DNA of 64,000 nucleotides. Source: Nitrosospira multiformis. GTDB lineage: Bacteria; Pseudomonadota; Gammaproteobacteria; Burkholderiales; Nitrosomonadaceae. The stretch covers positions 992,001 to 1,056,000 of the forward strand of contig NZ_FNKY01000001.1 in assembly GCF_900103165.1 (NCBI RefSeq), given 5' to 3'. Numbering within the stretch: position 1 is the first letter of the stretch; each line of letters starts with the position of its first letter. The notes under the pieces were generated by a model. The model saw nothing but the letters and a program-made list of their open reading frames with translations, did no database searches and was not told the DNA's origin. Of this stretch, positions 11,204-22,035 are shown piece after piece. The translations under genes and the position numbers were made by a program.

Positions 11204-13099
11204 TTGAACAATCTCATTAAAAACATGGCCATCTGGCTAGTGATTGCTTTGGTGCTGATGACAGTGTTCAACCAGTTCAGCACGCGGCAGACTGCGCAAG
11301 CTCCGATGGAATATTCTCAATTCATCGAGGAAGTGAAGCAGGGCAGAATCGCCAAGGTGACCATCGAAGGCCGCACGCTGAAAGGCACTAAATCCGATGG
11401 TAGACGATTCACTACCTACACACCCTCCGATCCTTGGATGGTCAGTGACTTGCTTAAGGCCGGCGTCATTATCGACGCCAAACCGGAAGAAGAGCCGTCG
11501 CTGCTGATGAATATTTTCGTTTCGTGGTTTCCGATGCTGTTACTGATCGGCGTGTGGATTTTCTTTATGCGTCAGATGCAGGGCGGGGGCCGGGGTGGTG
11601 GCGCGTTCTCATTCGGGAAGAGCAAGGCACGCATGCTTGATGAATCTACCAATCAAGTGACGTTTGCCGACGTAGCGGGTTGCGAGGAAGCCAAAGAGGA
11701 AGTTTCCGAGTTGGTCGATTTTTTGCGCGATCCCAGCAAATTTCAGAAGCTGGGGGGACGTATTCCCCGTGGCGTTCTAATGGTGGGGAATCCTGGCACC
11801 GGTAAAACGCTTCTGGCGCGTGCCATTGCAGGCGAGGCCAAAGTTCCGTTTTTCAGTATTTCCGGCTCCGATTTTGTGGAAATGTTCGTCGGGGTGGGTG
11901 CTGCAAGAGTACGAGACATGTTTGAGCAAGCGAAGAAGCATGCACCCTGCATTATTTTCATCGATGAGATTGATGCGGTTGGCCGTCAACGTGGTGCAGG
12001 CTTGGGCGGTGGTAACGATGAGCGTGAACAAACGCTGAATCAGCTGCTTGTAGAAATGGATGGTTTTGAAGGGGCCGTAGGGGTGATTGTCGTTGCGGCC
12101 ACCAATCGGCCTGACGTGCTCGATCCGGCACTACTGCGCCCCGGTCGCTTCGATCGGCAGGTAACGGTACCGTTACCGGATATACGGGGACGCGAGCAGA
12201 TATTGCATGTACATATGCGCAAGGTACCGATTGCGCCCGATGTGCATGCAGAAATCATCGCACGTGGCACGCCCGGGATGTCGGGTGCCGATCTCGCCAA
12301 TCTGGTGAACGAGGCAGCACTGTTTGCGGCACGGAGTAGCAAGCGGCTCGTTGATATGGACGATTTCGAGCGTGCCAAGGATAAGATTTTCATGGGTGCG
12401 GAACGCCGTTCTGTGGTGATGCCGGAGCGCGAACGGCGCAATACGGCTTATCACGAATCTGGCCATGCGGTGGTGGCGCAACTGCTGCCTAAAACCGATC
12501 CGGTGCATAAAGTTTCCATTATTCCTCGCGGACGTGCGCTGGGCGTAACGATGCAATTGCCGACGGAAGACCGCTTCAGCATGGATCGCGAGGAGATCCT
12601 GCAGAACATTGCCGTGCTTTTTGGGGGACGTATCGCCGAGGAAGTGTTCATGGGGCAGATGACGACGGGTGCGTCCAACGACTTCGAGCGTGCCACCGAG
12701 ATGGCCCGGCGCATGGTCACGCAATGGGGCATGTCCGATTCTCTGGGTCCAATGGTATATGGAGAGAACGAGGGAGAAGTCTTTCTCGGTCGCTCCGTTA
12801 CGACGCACAAGAACGTAAGCGAAGCCACCATGCAGAAAGTGGACATAGAAATTCGTCGCATTATTGACGGACAATATGGCCTGGCACGCAAGCTGATCGA
12901 GGAAAACCGCGACAAGATCGAAGTCATGGCCAAAGCTCTGCTGGAATGGGAAACCATAGATTCCGATCAGATTGGCGACATTATGGAAGGTCGTGCGCCA
13001 CGGCCGCCCAAACCCACCAAATCTGCGCCTCCGCCGCCGAAAGACAATACACCTCCGGCGGCACCGGCAACAACAGCGACTCCCGCTCAGGAAGTTTGA
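11204..13099 (+). CDS. ftsH: ATP-dependent membrane zinc protease FtsH
   Basis: Start is TTG at 11204, five bases after AAGGAG. The 631 residues include a first membrane segment (about 8-25), a periplasmic part, a second segment (about 102-123), an AAA+ domain with Walker A GNPGTGKT (195-202), Walker B IIFIDEID (250-257) and a pore FVG motif, and the zinc site HESGH (417-421). The C-terminal tail is Pro/Ala rich. FtsH degrades misfolded membrane proteins and regulators such as LpxC. Confidence 0.97.
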   Translation: MNNLIKNMAIWLVIALVLMTVFNQFSTRQTAQAPMEYSQFIEEVKQGRIAKVTIEGRTLKGTKSDGRRFTTYTPSDPWMVSDLLKAGVIIDAKPEEEPSLLMNIFVSWFPMLLLIGVWIFFMRQMQGGGRGGGAFSFGKSKARMLDESTNQVTFADVAGCEEAKEEVSELVDFLRDPSKFQKLGGRIPRGVLMVGNPGTGKTLLARAIAGEAKVPFFSISGSDFVEMFVGVGAARVRDMFEQAKKHAPCIIFIDEIDAVGRQRGAGLGGGNDEREQTLNQLLVEMDGFEGAVGVIVVAATNRPDVLDPALLRPGRFDRQVTVPLPDIRGREQILHVHMRKVPIAPDVHAEIIARGTPGMSGADLANLVNEAALFAARSSKRLVDMDDFERAKDKIFMGAERRSVVMPERERRNTAYHESGHAVVAQLLPKTDPVHKVSIIPRGRALGVTMQLPTEDRFSMDREEILQNIAVLFGGRIAEEVFMGQMTTGASNDFERATEMARRMVTQWGMSDSLGPMVYGENEGEVFLGRSVTTHKNVSEATMQKVDIEIRRIIDGQYGLARKLIEENRDKIEVMAKALLEWETIDSDQIGDIMEGRAPRPPKPTKSAPPPPKDNTPPAAPATTATPAQEV

Positions 13100-13117
13100 G
13101 TGTAGAGAGGATACGAA

Positions 13118-13150
13118 ACAAATAAGGCGGGCTTGTCCCGCCTTATTTGT
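13118..13150 (+). terminator. Perfect 14-bp hairpin after ftsH
   Basis: ACAAATAAGGCGGG and its exact complement enclose a CTTGT loop; the A- and T-rich ends would let it work in both directions. It lies between the ftsH stop and folP, so folP likely has its own promoter or depends on read-through. Confidence 0.75.
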
Positions 13151-14032
13151 ATGTATACTCAGTCAACCCTGGGTCTCCTCCCGTCAACGAACTCTTCGGT
13201 GTCCGCGGTCTTTTCCTTGAGGCAATTTCAAAATCTCGTTTCATCCCGCCCTCTGGTTATGGGGATCATCAATGTAACGCCAGATTCCTTTTCTGACGGT
13301 GGTTTGTTTGCTTCGACCGAGAGTGCTCTGCGCCACGCGGCGCAACTCATTGAAGAGGGTGCTGATTTGCTGGATGTTGGGGGTGAATCCACTCGTCCCG
13401 GCGGCACTCCAGTGAGTGTGCAAGAGGAACTGCATCGTATCATTCCGGTGGTGAAGGCCTTATCAAGCATGAACACGCCTGTTTCAGTGGATACATCCAA
13501 GCCGGAGGTGATGCGGGCAGCAATAGAGGCCGGCGCGATCATGATTAATGACGTGAATGCTCTGAGGGCGCCCGGTGCGCTCGAGGCGATTGCGGAAGGC
13601 GGTGTCGCGGTGTGCCTCATGCACATGCAGGGCGATCCGCTCAGCATGCAGGCTAATCCTCAGTATAATGACGTGGTAGCAGAGGTGAAGGACTTCTTGC
13701 GGCAGCGCCTGAACGCGGCGGAAGCTGCGGGCATACCATGCGAGAGATTGGTAATAGACCCTGGCTTCGGTTTCGGCAAGACACTGAGCCATAATATCGA
13801 ATTACTGCGCCATCTCGATCAATTCATGGATATGGGTGTACCGGTGCTGGTGGGATTGTCGCGTAAATCCATGTTGGGAAAGATCACCGGCAATGAGGTG
13901 GGTGACCGGGTTCATGCCAGTGTTGCCGCAGCTTTACTGGCGAGAGCCAAGGGCGCTAGAATCCTGCGTGTACATGATGTCAAAGCGACTAGGGATGCGT
14001 TGGCGGTTTATGATGCGGTAAACATGGTTTAG
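13151..14032 (+). CDS. folP: Dihydropteroate synthase
   Basis: A TIM-barrel enzyme joining p-aminobenzoate to the pterin diphosphate in folate synthesis, the target of sulfonamides. Signatures are MGIINVTPDSFSDGG and LLDVGGESTRPGG, then DTSKPEVM, VIDPGFGFGKT and GLSRKSMLG. The start is uncertain: ATG 13151 directly after the terminator, or GTG 13199, which gives an N terminus closer to the family length. Neither has a clear ribosome site. A TTG at 13133 lies inside the hairpin loop and is unlikely. Confidence 0.94.
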   Translation: MYTQSTLGLLPSTNSSVSAVFSLRQFQNLVSSRPLVMGIINVTPDSFSDGGLFASTESALRHAAQLIEEGADLLDVGGESTRPGGTPVSVQEELHRIIPVVKALSSMNTPVSVDTSKPEVMRAAIEAGAIMINDVNALRAPGALEAIAEGGVAVCLMHMQGDPLSMQANPQYNDVVAEVKDFLRQRLNAAEAAGIPCERLVIDPGFGFGKTLSHNIELLRHLDQFMDMGVPVLVGLSRKSMLGKITGNEVGDRVHASVAAALLARAKGARILRVHDVKATRDALAVYDAVNMV

Positions 14033-14189
14033 CGTTTCAGGGATGCCGCCATTTAAAAACAGCCAGAAAATTGTCCCAATGCCTGCGTTATCCGATTGCA
14101 TATGAAGATCATGTGTTCGCAAGGTAAAACACCGAGGTGAACGCCATGCGCGCCTCTCACTCAATTCTGACCACTTAAGGAATTTTTCG

Positions 14190-15551
14190 ATGACCAGAAA
14201 ATATTTTGGCACTGATGGAGTGCGTGGACGTGTAGGAGAAATACCCATCACGCCGGAATTCGTTATGCATCTCGGCTATTCTGCCGGCAAGGTTCTGGCT
14301 TCCTCCGACTGGCACTTATCCAAGGGTGAACGTCCGGCAGTACTGATCGGCAAGGATACGCGCATATCGGGATATATGCTGGAATCGGCACTGCAGGCGG
14401 GATTGTCCGCGGCCGGGGTGGATGTACTGTTATCCGGCCCCACTCCGACACCAGCAGTGGCTTATCTTACCCGTGCATTGCGTTTGCAGGCGGGGATTGT
14501 CATTTCCGCTTCACATAATCCGTTTGAGGATAACGGCATCAAGTTCTTTTCCGCCGCGGGCAGCAAATTGCCCGATGCTACGGAACATGAGATAGAGGCG
14601 GGATTAAATGCTCCCATCAAGTCGATGCCTTCGGCGCAGCTCGGCAAAGCACGGCGTGTCGATGATGCAAGAGGGCGTTATATCGAGTTCTGCAAAAGTA
14701 CCTTTCCAAATCATCTCGATCTACGCGGCTTGCGCATCGTGATTGATTGCGCCCACGGGGCGGCATATCAAATTGCTGGGCACGTGCTGCATGAGCTGGG
14801 TGCGGATGTGGTTGCCATCGGGGTCCAGCCCGATGGTCTCAATATTAATCACGAATGCGGTGCAACCCATAGTGCCGCCCTGCGGGAAGCTGTCAGGCGG
14901 CATCGGGCCGATATCGGTATTGCACTGGACGGCGATGCCGATCGTGTAGTCATGGTCGATAATAAAGGTACCCTCTTTGACGGCGACCGGCTGATCTACA
15001 TTATTGCCGCACACCGTCAGCAGAAGGGATTGCTCAAGGGGGGTGTGGCAGGGACTCTGATGACCAATCTCGCGGTCGAAAATGGTTTGAAGAAACTGAA
15101 TATTCCCTTTGCCCGCGCTAATGTGGGTGATCGTTATGTATTGGAACTCATGCAGAAAGAAGGTTGGCAGCTGGGCGGTGAGGGCTCAGGCCATATTATT
15201 TGCACCGACAAGCACACCACGGGTGACGGCATTATTTCCGCGCTGCAAGTATTATATGCGCTGCGCGATACCGGCAAGACTTTGGCGGGGCTGACGCGCG
15301 GGGTAACGCTTTATCCGCAACAGTTAATCAACGTCAAGGTTCCCAAAGGATTCGATTCACGCGTCAATGTGGCGATCAAAATGGCGCAGGCGGAAGCTGA
15401 ACGCGATCTGGACGGTAGCGGCCGCGTGCTGCTACGTGCATCAGGCACCGAGCCACTGATACGGGTAATGGTGGAAGGTGAATCTAAGCAGAAGGTTGAA
15501 CATTGGGCGGAGAAGATTGCGGACGTTGTGCGGAGTGCCGCGGCGGATTAA
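14190..15551 (+). CDS. glmM: Phosphoglucosamine mutase
   Basis: A 453-residue alpha-D-phosphohexomutase. It carries the N-terminal signature [10 protein letters not shown], the phosphoserine motif SASHNP (106-111), the Mg loop DGDADR, and the sugar-binding and phosphate-binding motifs GEGSGH and [11 protein letters not shown]. It converts glucosamine-6-phosphate to glucosamine-1-phosphate for UDP-GlcNAc, peptidoglycan and LPS. The ribosome site AAGGAA lies before the ATG. It follows folP as in many proteobacteria. Confidence 0.97.
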   Translation: MTRKYFGTDGVRGRVGEIPITPEFVMHLGYSAGKVLASSDWHLSKGERPAVLIGKDTRISGYMLESALQAGLSAAGVDVLLSGPTPTPAVAYLTRALRLQAGIVISASHNPFEDNGIKFFSAAGSKLPDATEHEIEAGLNAPIKSMPSAQLGKARRVDDARGRYIEFCKSTFPNHLDLRGLRIVIDCAHGAAYQIAGHVLHELGADVVAIGVQPDGLNINHECGATHSAALREAVRRHRADIGIALDGDADRVVMVDNKGTLFDGDRLIYIIAAHRQQKGLLKGGVAGTLMTNLAVENGLKKLNIPFARANVGDRYVLELMQKEGWQLGGEGSGHIICTDKHTTGDGIISALQVLYALRDTGKTLAGLTRGVTLYPQQLINVKVPKGFDSRVNVAIKMAQAEAERDLDGSGRVLLRASGTEPLIRVMVEGESKQKVEHWAEKIADVVRSAAAD

Positions 15552-15610
15552 GCAATTAAACAGTGGAAATGGCTGTTAATAAGATGTGCTCCCCGGAGCG
15601 TCGCAATTTT

Positions 15611-15712
15611 GTCACCCATATTTGCCTTTATGATCAAACCGTTCGATAGGCATAATCCATGAGTCGCAAATGCCGATTCGTGCCAATGTCGCAAAACGGT
15701 AATATGGGTGAC
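15611..15712. promoter_or_regulatory. Long-range inverted repeat upstream of pstS
   Basis: GTCACCCATATT (15611-15622) recurs as its exact reverse complement at 15701-15712, 78 bases apart, ending 56 bases before the pstS start. GTCGCAA also occurs three times in this interval. The arms could be paired regulator sites or a large stem. The TGTCAC at 15610 loosely recalls half of a Pho box, but I cannot find a proper PhoB repeat. Confidence 0.4.
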
Positions 15713-15768
15713 TTAGTATGGTCATATTGCGTACCTGACGATATCTGATCAATTAAATGGAGAATGAA

Positions 15769-16776
15769 ATGTTAAGATTGCCAACTGGAAAGGCGCTTGG
15801 GATATCGGCCGTACTGGGTATGTTAATCGGCGCTGCCGGCGTTGCAGGCGCCGCCGACGCGGTTGTCAAAATAGACGGCTCCAGCACCGTCTACCCCATA
15901 ACCGAAGCGGTGGCGGAAGACTTTCAAATAGCCAAGAAAGGTAAAATTAGAGTAACGGTCGGTATTTCAGGTACAGGTGGCGGTTTCAAGAAATTTTGCC
16001 GTGGGGAAATCGATATTGCCAATGCGTCGCGTCCCATCCTGAAAAAAGAGATGGATGACTGCAAAGCAGCCGGCGTGCAATATGTCGAAATGCCAGTGGC
16101 GTTTGATGCGTTGACGGTGGTGGTAAATCCGAAAAATGATTGGACCAAAACCATCACTGTCGCAGAGTTAAAGAAAATCTGGGAGCCGGCTGCGCAGGGC
16201 AAAATCATGAGATGGAATCAAGTAAATCCGGCGTGGCCTGACGAGCCGATGAAACTCTATGGTGCGGGTGCGGATTCCGGCACTTTCGACTATTTTACGG
16301 AAGCCATCGTCGGCAAGGCTAAGTCGAGCCGTGGCGATTTTACCGCATCCGAGGACGATAACGTGCTGGTGCAGGGAGTGGCAAGCGACAAGAACGCACT
16401 CGGTTTTTTTGGTTACGCTTACTATGTCGAGAATCAGAAGAAGGTCAAAGCAGTCGCTGTTGATGGAGGCAAAAGCGGCGTCCTCCCATCCGCCAAAACA
16501 GTGGAAGATGGGAGCTATCAGCCCCTGTCTCGCCCAATTTTTATTTACGTCAACGTCAAGGCAGCTGAGAAACCTGAAGTCAAGGAGCTTGTCGAGTTTT
16601 ATATGAACAATGCGGTAACACTGGTTAAAGAAGTTAAATTCTTCCCGCTACCTGCTCAAGCCTATAACACCAATCTGGAGCATCTCAGCAAAAAGAAGAT
16701 TGGGACCGTATTCGGAGGCCAATCGGAAGTGGGTCTCAAGATCGAAGAGCTGCTCAAGCGTGAGGCCAGCTTTTAA
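15769..16776 (+). CDS. pstS: Phosphate ABC transporter substrate-binding protein (PstS/SphX type)
   Basis: From the ATG at 15769, placed by GGAGA six bases before, the protein has 335 residues. A signal peptide (about 1-28, ending in small residues ...GVAGAADA) directs it to the periplasm. The phosphate-binding loops are visible: DGSSTVYPITEAVAE, GISGTGGGFKKFCRGE, IANASRP and AGADSGTFDYFTEA. The family captures phosphate for PstCAB. No pstCAB genes are next to it: glmM precedes, and a 570-base gap then thrS follow, so it stands alone here. Confidence 0.93.
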   Translation: MLRLPTGKALGISAVLGMLIGAAGVAGAADAVVKIDGSSTVYPITEAVAEDFQIAKKGKIRVTVGISGTGGGFKKFCRGEIDIANASRPILKKEMDDCKAAGVQYVEMPVAFDALTVVVNPKNDWTKTITVAELKKIWEPAAQGKIMRWNQVNPAWPDEPMKLYGAGADSGTFDYFTEAIVGKAKSSRGDFTASEDDNVLVQGVASDKNALGFFGYAYYVENQKKVKAVAVDGGKSGVLPSAKTVEDGSYQPLSRPIFIYVNVKAAEKPEVKELVEFYMNNAVTLVKEVKFFPLPAQAYNTNLEHLSKKKIGTVFGGQSEVGLKIEELLKREASF

Positions 16777-17348
16777 TTTCACATAGAACGATGGATTATC
16801 CAGCTTGGACCACCTCTGAATAAATTTGCGGATTTTGCCCGCAGTATGCACCACGGAAACCTATTCAGAGGTTCCGTAGCCTGAAAGTGATAGGTAAAGC
16901 AGGCGATCCAACAGGCGCAAAATTACCGGCCCGAGCGATGTTGTTTGGGTCTCCCCAAACTTTTCTTCTTAATCTTCTCTGGTTTATCAGAACCGGGCAG
17001 TTCCCTTGTGGAAATGTTCGTTTCGCATGCTTAATACAACCTGGCAGGCTTCTCAATACCGTCCTCGGTAGCAGTAAGACTGTATGCCACTTATCGGAGC
17101 ATGCGGGAATCGCTGTTTTTCCGCATCAGCTAAAGAACCTCTTCCGGGGCTCTTGTGCGAGCGGCGCTGCATTGGTCATGATGTTCGTAGGTCTCGACCA
17201 GCCACTGATTGGTGCATTGAGTTGTCGCTCAATGAGAGCTATGGGAGAATGCGGCTTGCACAACACGAGTCGTGCGGAAAAAATGCTGGCTTCCGCAAAT
17301 TTTGAGAATACTTGATAGCTTAGGCTACCCTTACGAAAGGAAGAAGTT
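16777..17348. other. 572-base stretch with no recognised gene
   Basis: Between pstS and thrS I see no convincing gene. A 142-codon open frame at 16887-17315 resembles nothing I know and has no ribosome site. Near the start, ACCTCTGAATA (16812-16822) and its reverse complement (16862-16872) form an 11-bp inverted repeat 39 bases apart, possibly the remains of a small mobile element. Confidence 0.5.
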
Positions 17349-19265
17349 GTGACTGTCATTCGTCTGCCGGATGGTTCGGAACGCAGGTATGAGCAACCGG
17401 TGACGGTGGGCGAAGTTGCGGCGTCGATCGGTGCGGGACTGGCTCGCGCCGCGCTGGCGGGAAAAGTGAATGGTAAATTGATGGACACATCCAGCCGCAT
17501 CGAGACCGACAGCGATCTGGCCATTGTTACCGAGAAAGATCCGGAAGGGCTGGAAATCATTCGCCACTCCAGCGCGCATCTGCTGGCACATGCGGTGAAA
17601 GAATTATTTCCGGAAGCCCAGGTCACTATCGGTCCGGTGATCGAAGATGGATTTTATTACGATTTTTCCTACAAGCGTCCGTTTACGCCGGAAGATCTGG
17701 AGGCGATAGAGAAGCGCATGGCGGAAATCAGCGCGCGTAATCTGAAAGTAGAGCGCAAAGTGTGGGAGCGCTCTGAGGCCATTAATTTTTTCAAGAATCA
17801 GGGTGAGCATTACAAGGCTCAGATAATCGAAGCCATTCCTGGCGATGAAGATGTTTCACTCTATTCCCAGGGGAATTTTACCGACTTGTGTCGCGGACCG
17901 CATGTACCAACGACTTCAAGGCTCAAGGTATTCAAGTTGATGAAGTTGGCGGGCGCTTACTGGCGCGGGGACTCGCACAATGAAATGCTGCAACGGATTT
18001 ATGGCACGGCCTGGACAAAAAAAGAGGATCAGGACGCCTATCTCCATCGTCTCGAGGAAGCGGAAAAACGCGATCATCGCAGGCTCGGCAAACAACTGGA
18101 TTTATTTCATATTCAGGAAGAAGCGCCGGGCATGGTATTCTGGCATCCAAAAGGCTGGGTCATCTGGCAACAGGTGGAACAGTACATGCGGCAAGTGTTT
18201 CGCGATAATGACTACCTGGAAATCCGTACACCATCGGTGCTGGACAAAGGTTTGTGGGAGCGTTCCGGTCACTGGGAAAACTTTCGCGAGAACATGTTCA
18301 TTACGCATTCGGAAGATCGTGACTTTGCCGTCAAGCCAATGAATTGTCCCGGTCACGTTCAAGTATTCAAGCAGGGATTAAAAAGTTACCGTGACTTGCC
18401 TTTGAGGCTGGCGGAATTTGGCTCGTGTCACCGGAATGAGCCATCGGGTGCGCTGCATGGTATCATGCGGGTACGCGCATTTACTCAGGATGATGCGCAT
18501 ATTTTCTGTGCCGAATCTCAGGTGCAGGATGAGGCGGTGCGATTTATTGACTTGTTACACAAGGTCTATACCGATTTCGGATTTAACGAGATCCTGGTGA
18601 AACTTTCAACCCGCCCGAAAAAGCGTGTTGGCTCGGAAGAACAGTGGGATAAGGCGGAAGCCGCATTGCAGTCGGCAATGAACCATAAAAAGCTCGATTG
18701 GGATTTGCAGCCCGGCGAAGGCGCTTTCTATGGACCCAAGATAGAATTTTCTCTTAAGGACAGCATCGGACGTGTGTGGCAGTGCGGTACGCTGCAACTG
18801 GATTTTTCCATGCCGGAGCGGTTAGGCGCTGAATACGTTGCCGAAGACAATTCCCGCCGCGTGCCGGTGATGCTCCATCGGGCGATCCTTGGTTCGCTGG
18901 AGCGCTTTATCGGCATTATCATCGAAAACCACGCAGGGGCGCTCCCGTTATGGCTTTCGCCGGATCAGGCGGTGGTGCTGAATATATCCGATGGACAAGC
19001 GGATTATGCCCGAAAAGTGGCCGATGAACTCAAGTACAATGGCATTCGAGTGCATGCGGACTTGAGAAATGAGAAAATAACTTATAAAATACGGGAGCAT
19101 AGTTTACAAAAACTGCCCTATCAGATCATAGTGGGCGACAAGGAAGTGGCGGCGAAAATGGTTTCCGTGCGAACCCGCGAGGGTTCGAATCTCGGCCAGA
19201 TGTCTTTGCAGACGTTGATTGAGCGGCTGAAAGCGGAAGCATCCATCAGAGCTGGCGCGGCTTGA
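17349..19265 (+). CDS. thrS: Threonyl-tRNA synthetase
   Basis: The GTG start at 17349 follows AAGGAAG. The 638-residue class II synthetase has an N-terminal TGS domain (about 1-62), an editing domain with [11 protein letters not shown], the catalytic core (motif 2 region [22 protein letters not shown], with zinc ligand Cys in NCPGHV) and a C-terminal anticodon-binding domain from about 540. It charges tRNA-Thr. It heads the thrS-infC-rpmI-rplT-pheS-pheT-ihfA cluster. Confidence 0.97.
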   Translation: MTVIRLPDGSERRYEQPVTVGEVAASIGAGLARAALAGKVNGKLMDTSSRIETDSDLAIVTEKDPEGLEIIRHSSAHLLAHAVKELFPEAQVTIGPVIEDGFYYDFSYKRPFTPEDLEAIEKRMAEISARNLKVERKVWERSEAINFFKNQGEHYKAQIIEAIPGDEDVSLYSQGNFTDLCRGPHVPTTSRLKVFKLMKLAGAYWRGDSHNEMLQRIYGTAWTKKEDQDAYLHRLEEAEKRDHRRLGKQLDLFHIQEEAPGMVFWHPKGWVIWQQVEQYMRQVFRDNDYLEIRTPSVLDKGLWERSGHWENFRENMFITHSEDRDFAVKPMNCPGHVQVFKQGLKSYRDLPLRLAEFGSCHRNEPSGALHGIMRVRAFTQDDAHIFCAESQVQDEAVRFIDLLHKVYTDFGFNEILVKLSTRPKKRVGSEEQWDKAEAALQSAMNHKKLDWDLQPGEGAFYGPKIEFSLKDSIGRVWQCGTLQLDFSMPERLGAEYVAEDNSRRVPVMLHRAILGSLERFIGIIIENHAGALPLWLSPDQAVVLNISDGQADYARKVADELKYNGIRVHADLRNEKITYKIREHSLQKLPYQIIVGDKEVAAKMVSVRTREGSNLGQMSLQTLIERLKAEASIRAGAA

Positions 19266-19291
19266 TTTATTAACAGACTTGGGGAACTACT

Positions 19292-19897
19292 ATAGTTCAG
19301 GAAAAAGCAGCGCGTATCAATCTGGAGATTAATGCGCCGGAAGTGCGCTTGATTGGTGTGGAAGGAGAGCAGATAGGTGTAGTCTCTCTGGCGATCGCCA
19401 ATAGCATGGCGGAGGAAGCCGAGGTGGATTTGGTCGAAATTGCGCCTACCGCCCAGCCACCGGTGTGCCGATTGATGGATTACGGCAAGTTTCGTTATCA
19501 GGAAAGCAAGAAAAAACACGAAGCCAAGCTCAAACAAAAACAAGTCCAGATCAAGGAAGTCAAGTTCCGGCCCAACACCGATGATGGCGATTACCATATC
19601 AAGCTGCGCAACCTGATCAGTTTCCTGGAAGAGGGTGACAAAGCTAAAATTACGTTGCGCTTTCGCGGCCGTGAAATGGCGCATCAGGAATTCGGTGTGC
19701 GCTTGCTGGAGCGGATAAGGGGTGATCTGGAGCCGCATGCGGTGGTGGAGCAGTTTCCCAGAATGGAGGGGCGGCAGATGGTAATGGTGTTGTCTCCCCG
19801 GAAAAAGGAAATAAAAGTAGCCAAGCCGAAGGAAAGCAAGCCGAAGGCGGAGACTGATGGCGCCACATCCGCAATGGATTCGGGTGCGGTACCATAG
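19292..19897 (+). CDS. infC: Translation initiation factor IF-3 with inferred ATA start
   Basis: The protein (201 residues) has the N-terminal domain ([38 protein letters not shown]), a basic linker and a C-terminal domain ([30 protein letters not shown]). The conserved N terminus [19 protein letters not shown] begins upstream of any ATG, GTG or TTG. The frame is closed by a stop at 19271, and the only suitable codon after GGGGAA (19281-19286) is ATA at 19292. IF-3 genes elsewhere use rare starts (AUU in E. coli) for autoregulation; ATA is inferred by analogy. Starting at GTG 19343 would delete 17 conserved residues. Confidence 0.9.
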   Translation: MVQEKAARINLEINAPEVRLIGVEGEQIGVVSLAIANSMAEEAEVDLVEIAPTAQPPVCRLMDYGKFRYQESKKKHEAKLKQKQVQIKEVKFRPNTDDGDYHIKLRNLISFLEEGDKAKITLRFRGREMAHQEFGVRLLERIRGDLEPHAVVEQFPRMEGRQMVMVLSPRKKEIKVAKPKESKPKAETDGATSAMDSGAVP

Positions 19898-20061
19898 CGG
19901 CTGGAGGTCTGGAAGGTGACGTTAGCAGGGATTGTCGAGCTCTGCGTCGATAGCAGCAAGCCCGGCACAGATACGTGGCGGGTGAACAACAAGTGATTTC
20001 CGGGTCTTAAAAGCGTTCCAACAGGAAACACCCGGCGTCATATTAAAACAGGAGTCGTGTC

Positions 20062-20259
20062 ATGCCAAAGATGAAAACCAAGAGTGGTGCGGCAAAGCGC
20101 TTTAAAGTGCGAGCCGGCGGCAGCGTTAAACGTTCGCAGGCATTCAAGCGCCACATACTTACCAAGAAAACCACGAAGAGCAAGCGCCAATTGCGTGGTA
20201 CCGCTGGCGTTCATTGCAGCGATGTGGCGTCCGTGCGCGCCATGATGCCTTACGCTTAA
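20062..20259 (+). CDS. rpmI: Ribosomal protein bL35
   Basis: A 65-residue very basic protein with the L35 signature [15 protein letters not shown] at its start and KRQLRGTA later. The ribosome site AGGAG lies nine bases before the ATG. A 164-base spacer follows infC. In E. coli the equivalent region is bound by L20 to repress rpmI-rplT translation; I did not try to fold it here. Confidence 0.97.
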   Translation: MPKMKTKSGAAKRFKVRAGGSVKRSQAFKRHILTKKTTKSKRQLRGTAGVHCSDVASVRAMMPYA

Positions 20260-20271
20260 GGAGAGACTGCC

Positions 20272-20631
20272 ATGCCAAGAGTAAAACGTGGTGTAACGGC
20301 TCACGCCCGTCATAAGAAAGTGCTGAATCTGGCGAAGGGTTATCGCGGGCGCCGCAAAAACGTCTATCGCATTGCCAAGGAAGCGGTGATGAAAGCGGGA
20401 CAGTATGCGTACCGTGATCGTCGCCAGAAGAAGCGTGAGTTTCGCGCCTTGTGGATCGCCCGTATCAATGCGGCTGCGCGCGAATGTGGCCTATCCTACA
20501 GCGTATTCATGAACGGTTTGAAGAAGGCCGCGATTGAAGTGGATCGCAAGGTGCTGGCTGATATTGCCGTATTTGATAAGCCGGCTTTCGTGAAAATAGT
20601 TGAACAAGCCAAGGCCAGCCTGGCCATATAG
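20272..20631 (+). CDS. rplT: Ribosomal protein bL20
   Basis: A 119-residue basic protein starting [18 protein letters not shown], the canonical L20 N terminus, and containing the [19 protein letters not shown] region. It binds 23S rRNA early in 50S assembly. AAGGAG precedes the start and rpmI ends 12 bases upstream, so the two are co-translated. Confidence 0.98.
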   Translation: MPRVKRGVTAHARHKKVLNLAKGYRGRRKNVYRIAKEAVMKAGQYAYRDRRQKKREFRALWIARINAAARECGLSYSVFMNGLKKAAIEVDRKVLADIAVFDKPAFVKIVEQAKASLAI

Positions 20632-20652
20632 CCGGTCGTACCGAGAACCGCG

Positions 20653-20690
20653 AGGAGGCTAAAGGCAGATGCGCCTTGCCTCCTTTTTTC
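20653..20690 (+). terminator. Terminator or attenuator between rplT and pheS
   Basis: AGGAGGC and GCCTCCT form a stem around an 18-base loop that can itself pair (AAGGC with GCCTT), followed by a run of T. It separates rplT from pheS. In E. coli this position holds a Phe-leader attenuator; I see no Phe-rich leader peptide here. Confidence 0.7.
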
Positions 20691-20703
20691 TTGTGGTAAC
20701 TGA

Positions 20704-21768
<1,065 letters not shown>

Positions 21769-22035
21769 AGCGCTTCAGTCAATCGATCCAAATTCAATCC
21801 CGATTCCGGTAATCGCTGACTCTGTCATTGCCTCGGTTCTCAGAATAGGGTGGGCATAAAAATTTCGCTGCACTCTGTAGACGGATACTTGTGACACATT
21901 AAGGACTATTTTTCAGGCGCATGAGATTTTCATTAAACGAGACAGGCAACCGCACGGCGGACGCTCTCGTGGATTCAGATTGGTGGCAATACCCATAGAA
22001 CATGAACCGTTTCTTTCGCGGCAAACCAGGCGCTC

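Noticed and set aside
13133-13150. TTG start for folP
   Set aside because: It lies within the loop of a perfect terminator hairpin and would add residues unlike any dihydropteroate synthase.
16887-17315. 142-codon open frame between pstS and thrS
   Set aside because: No ribosome site, no recognisable motif and composition unlike nearby proteins.
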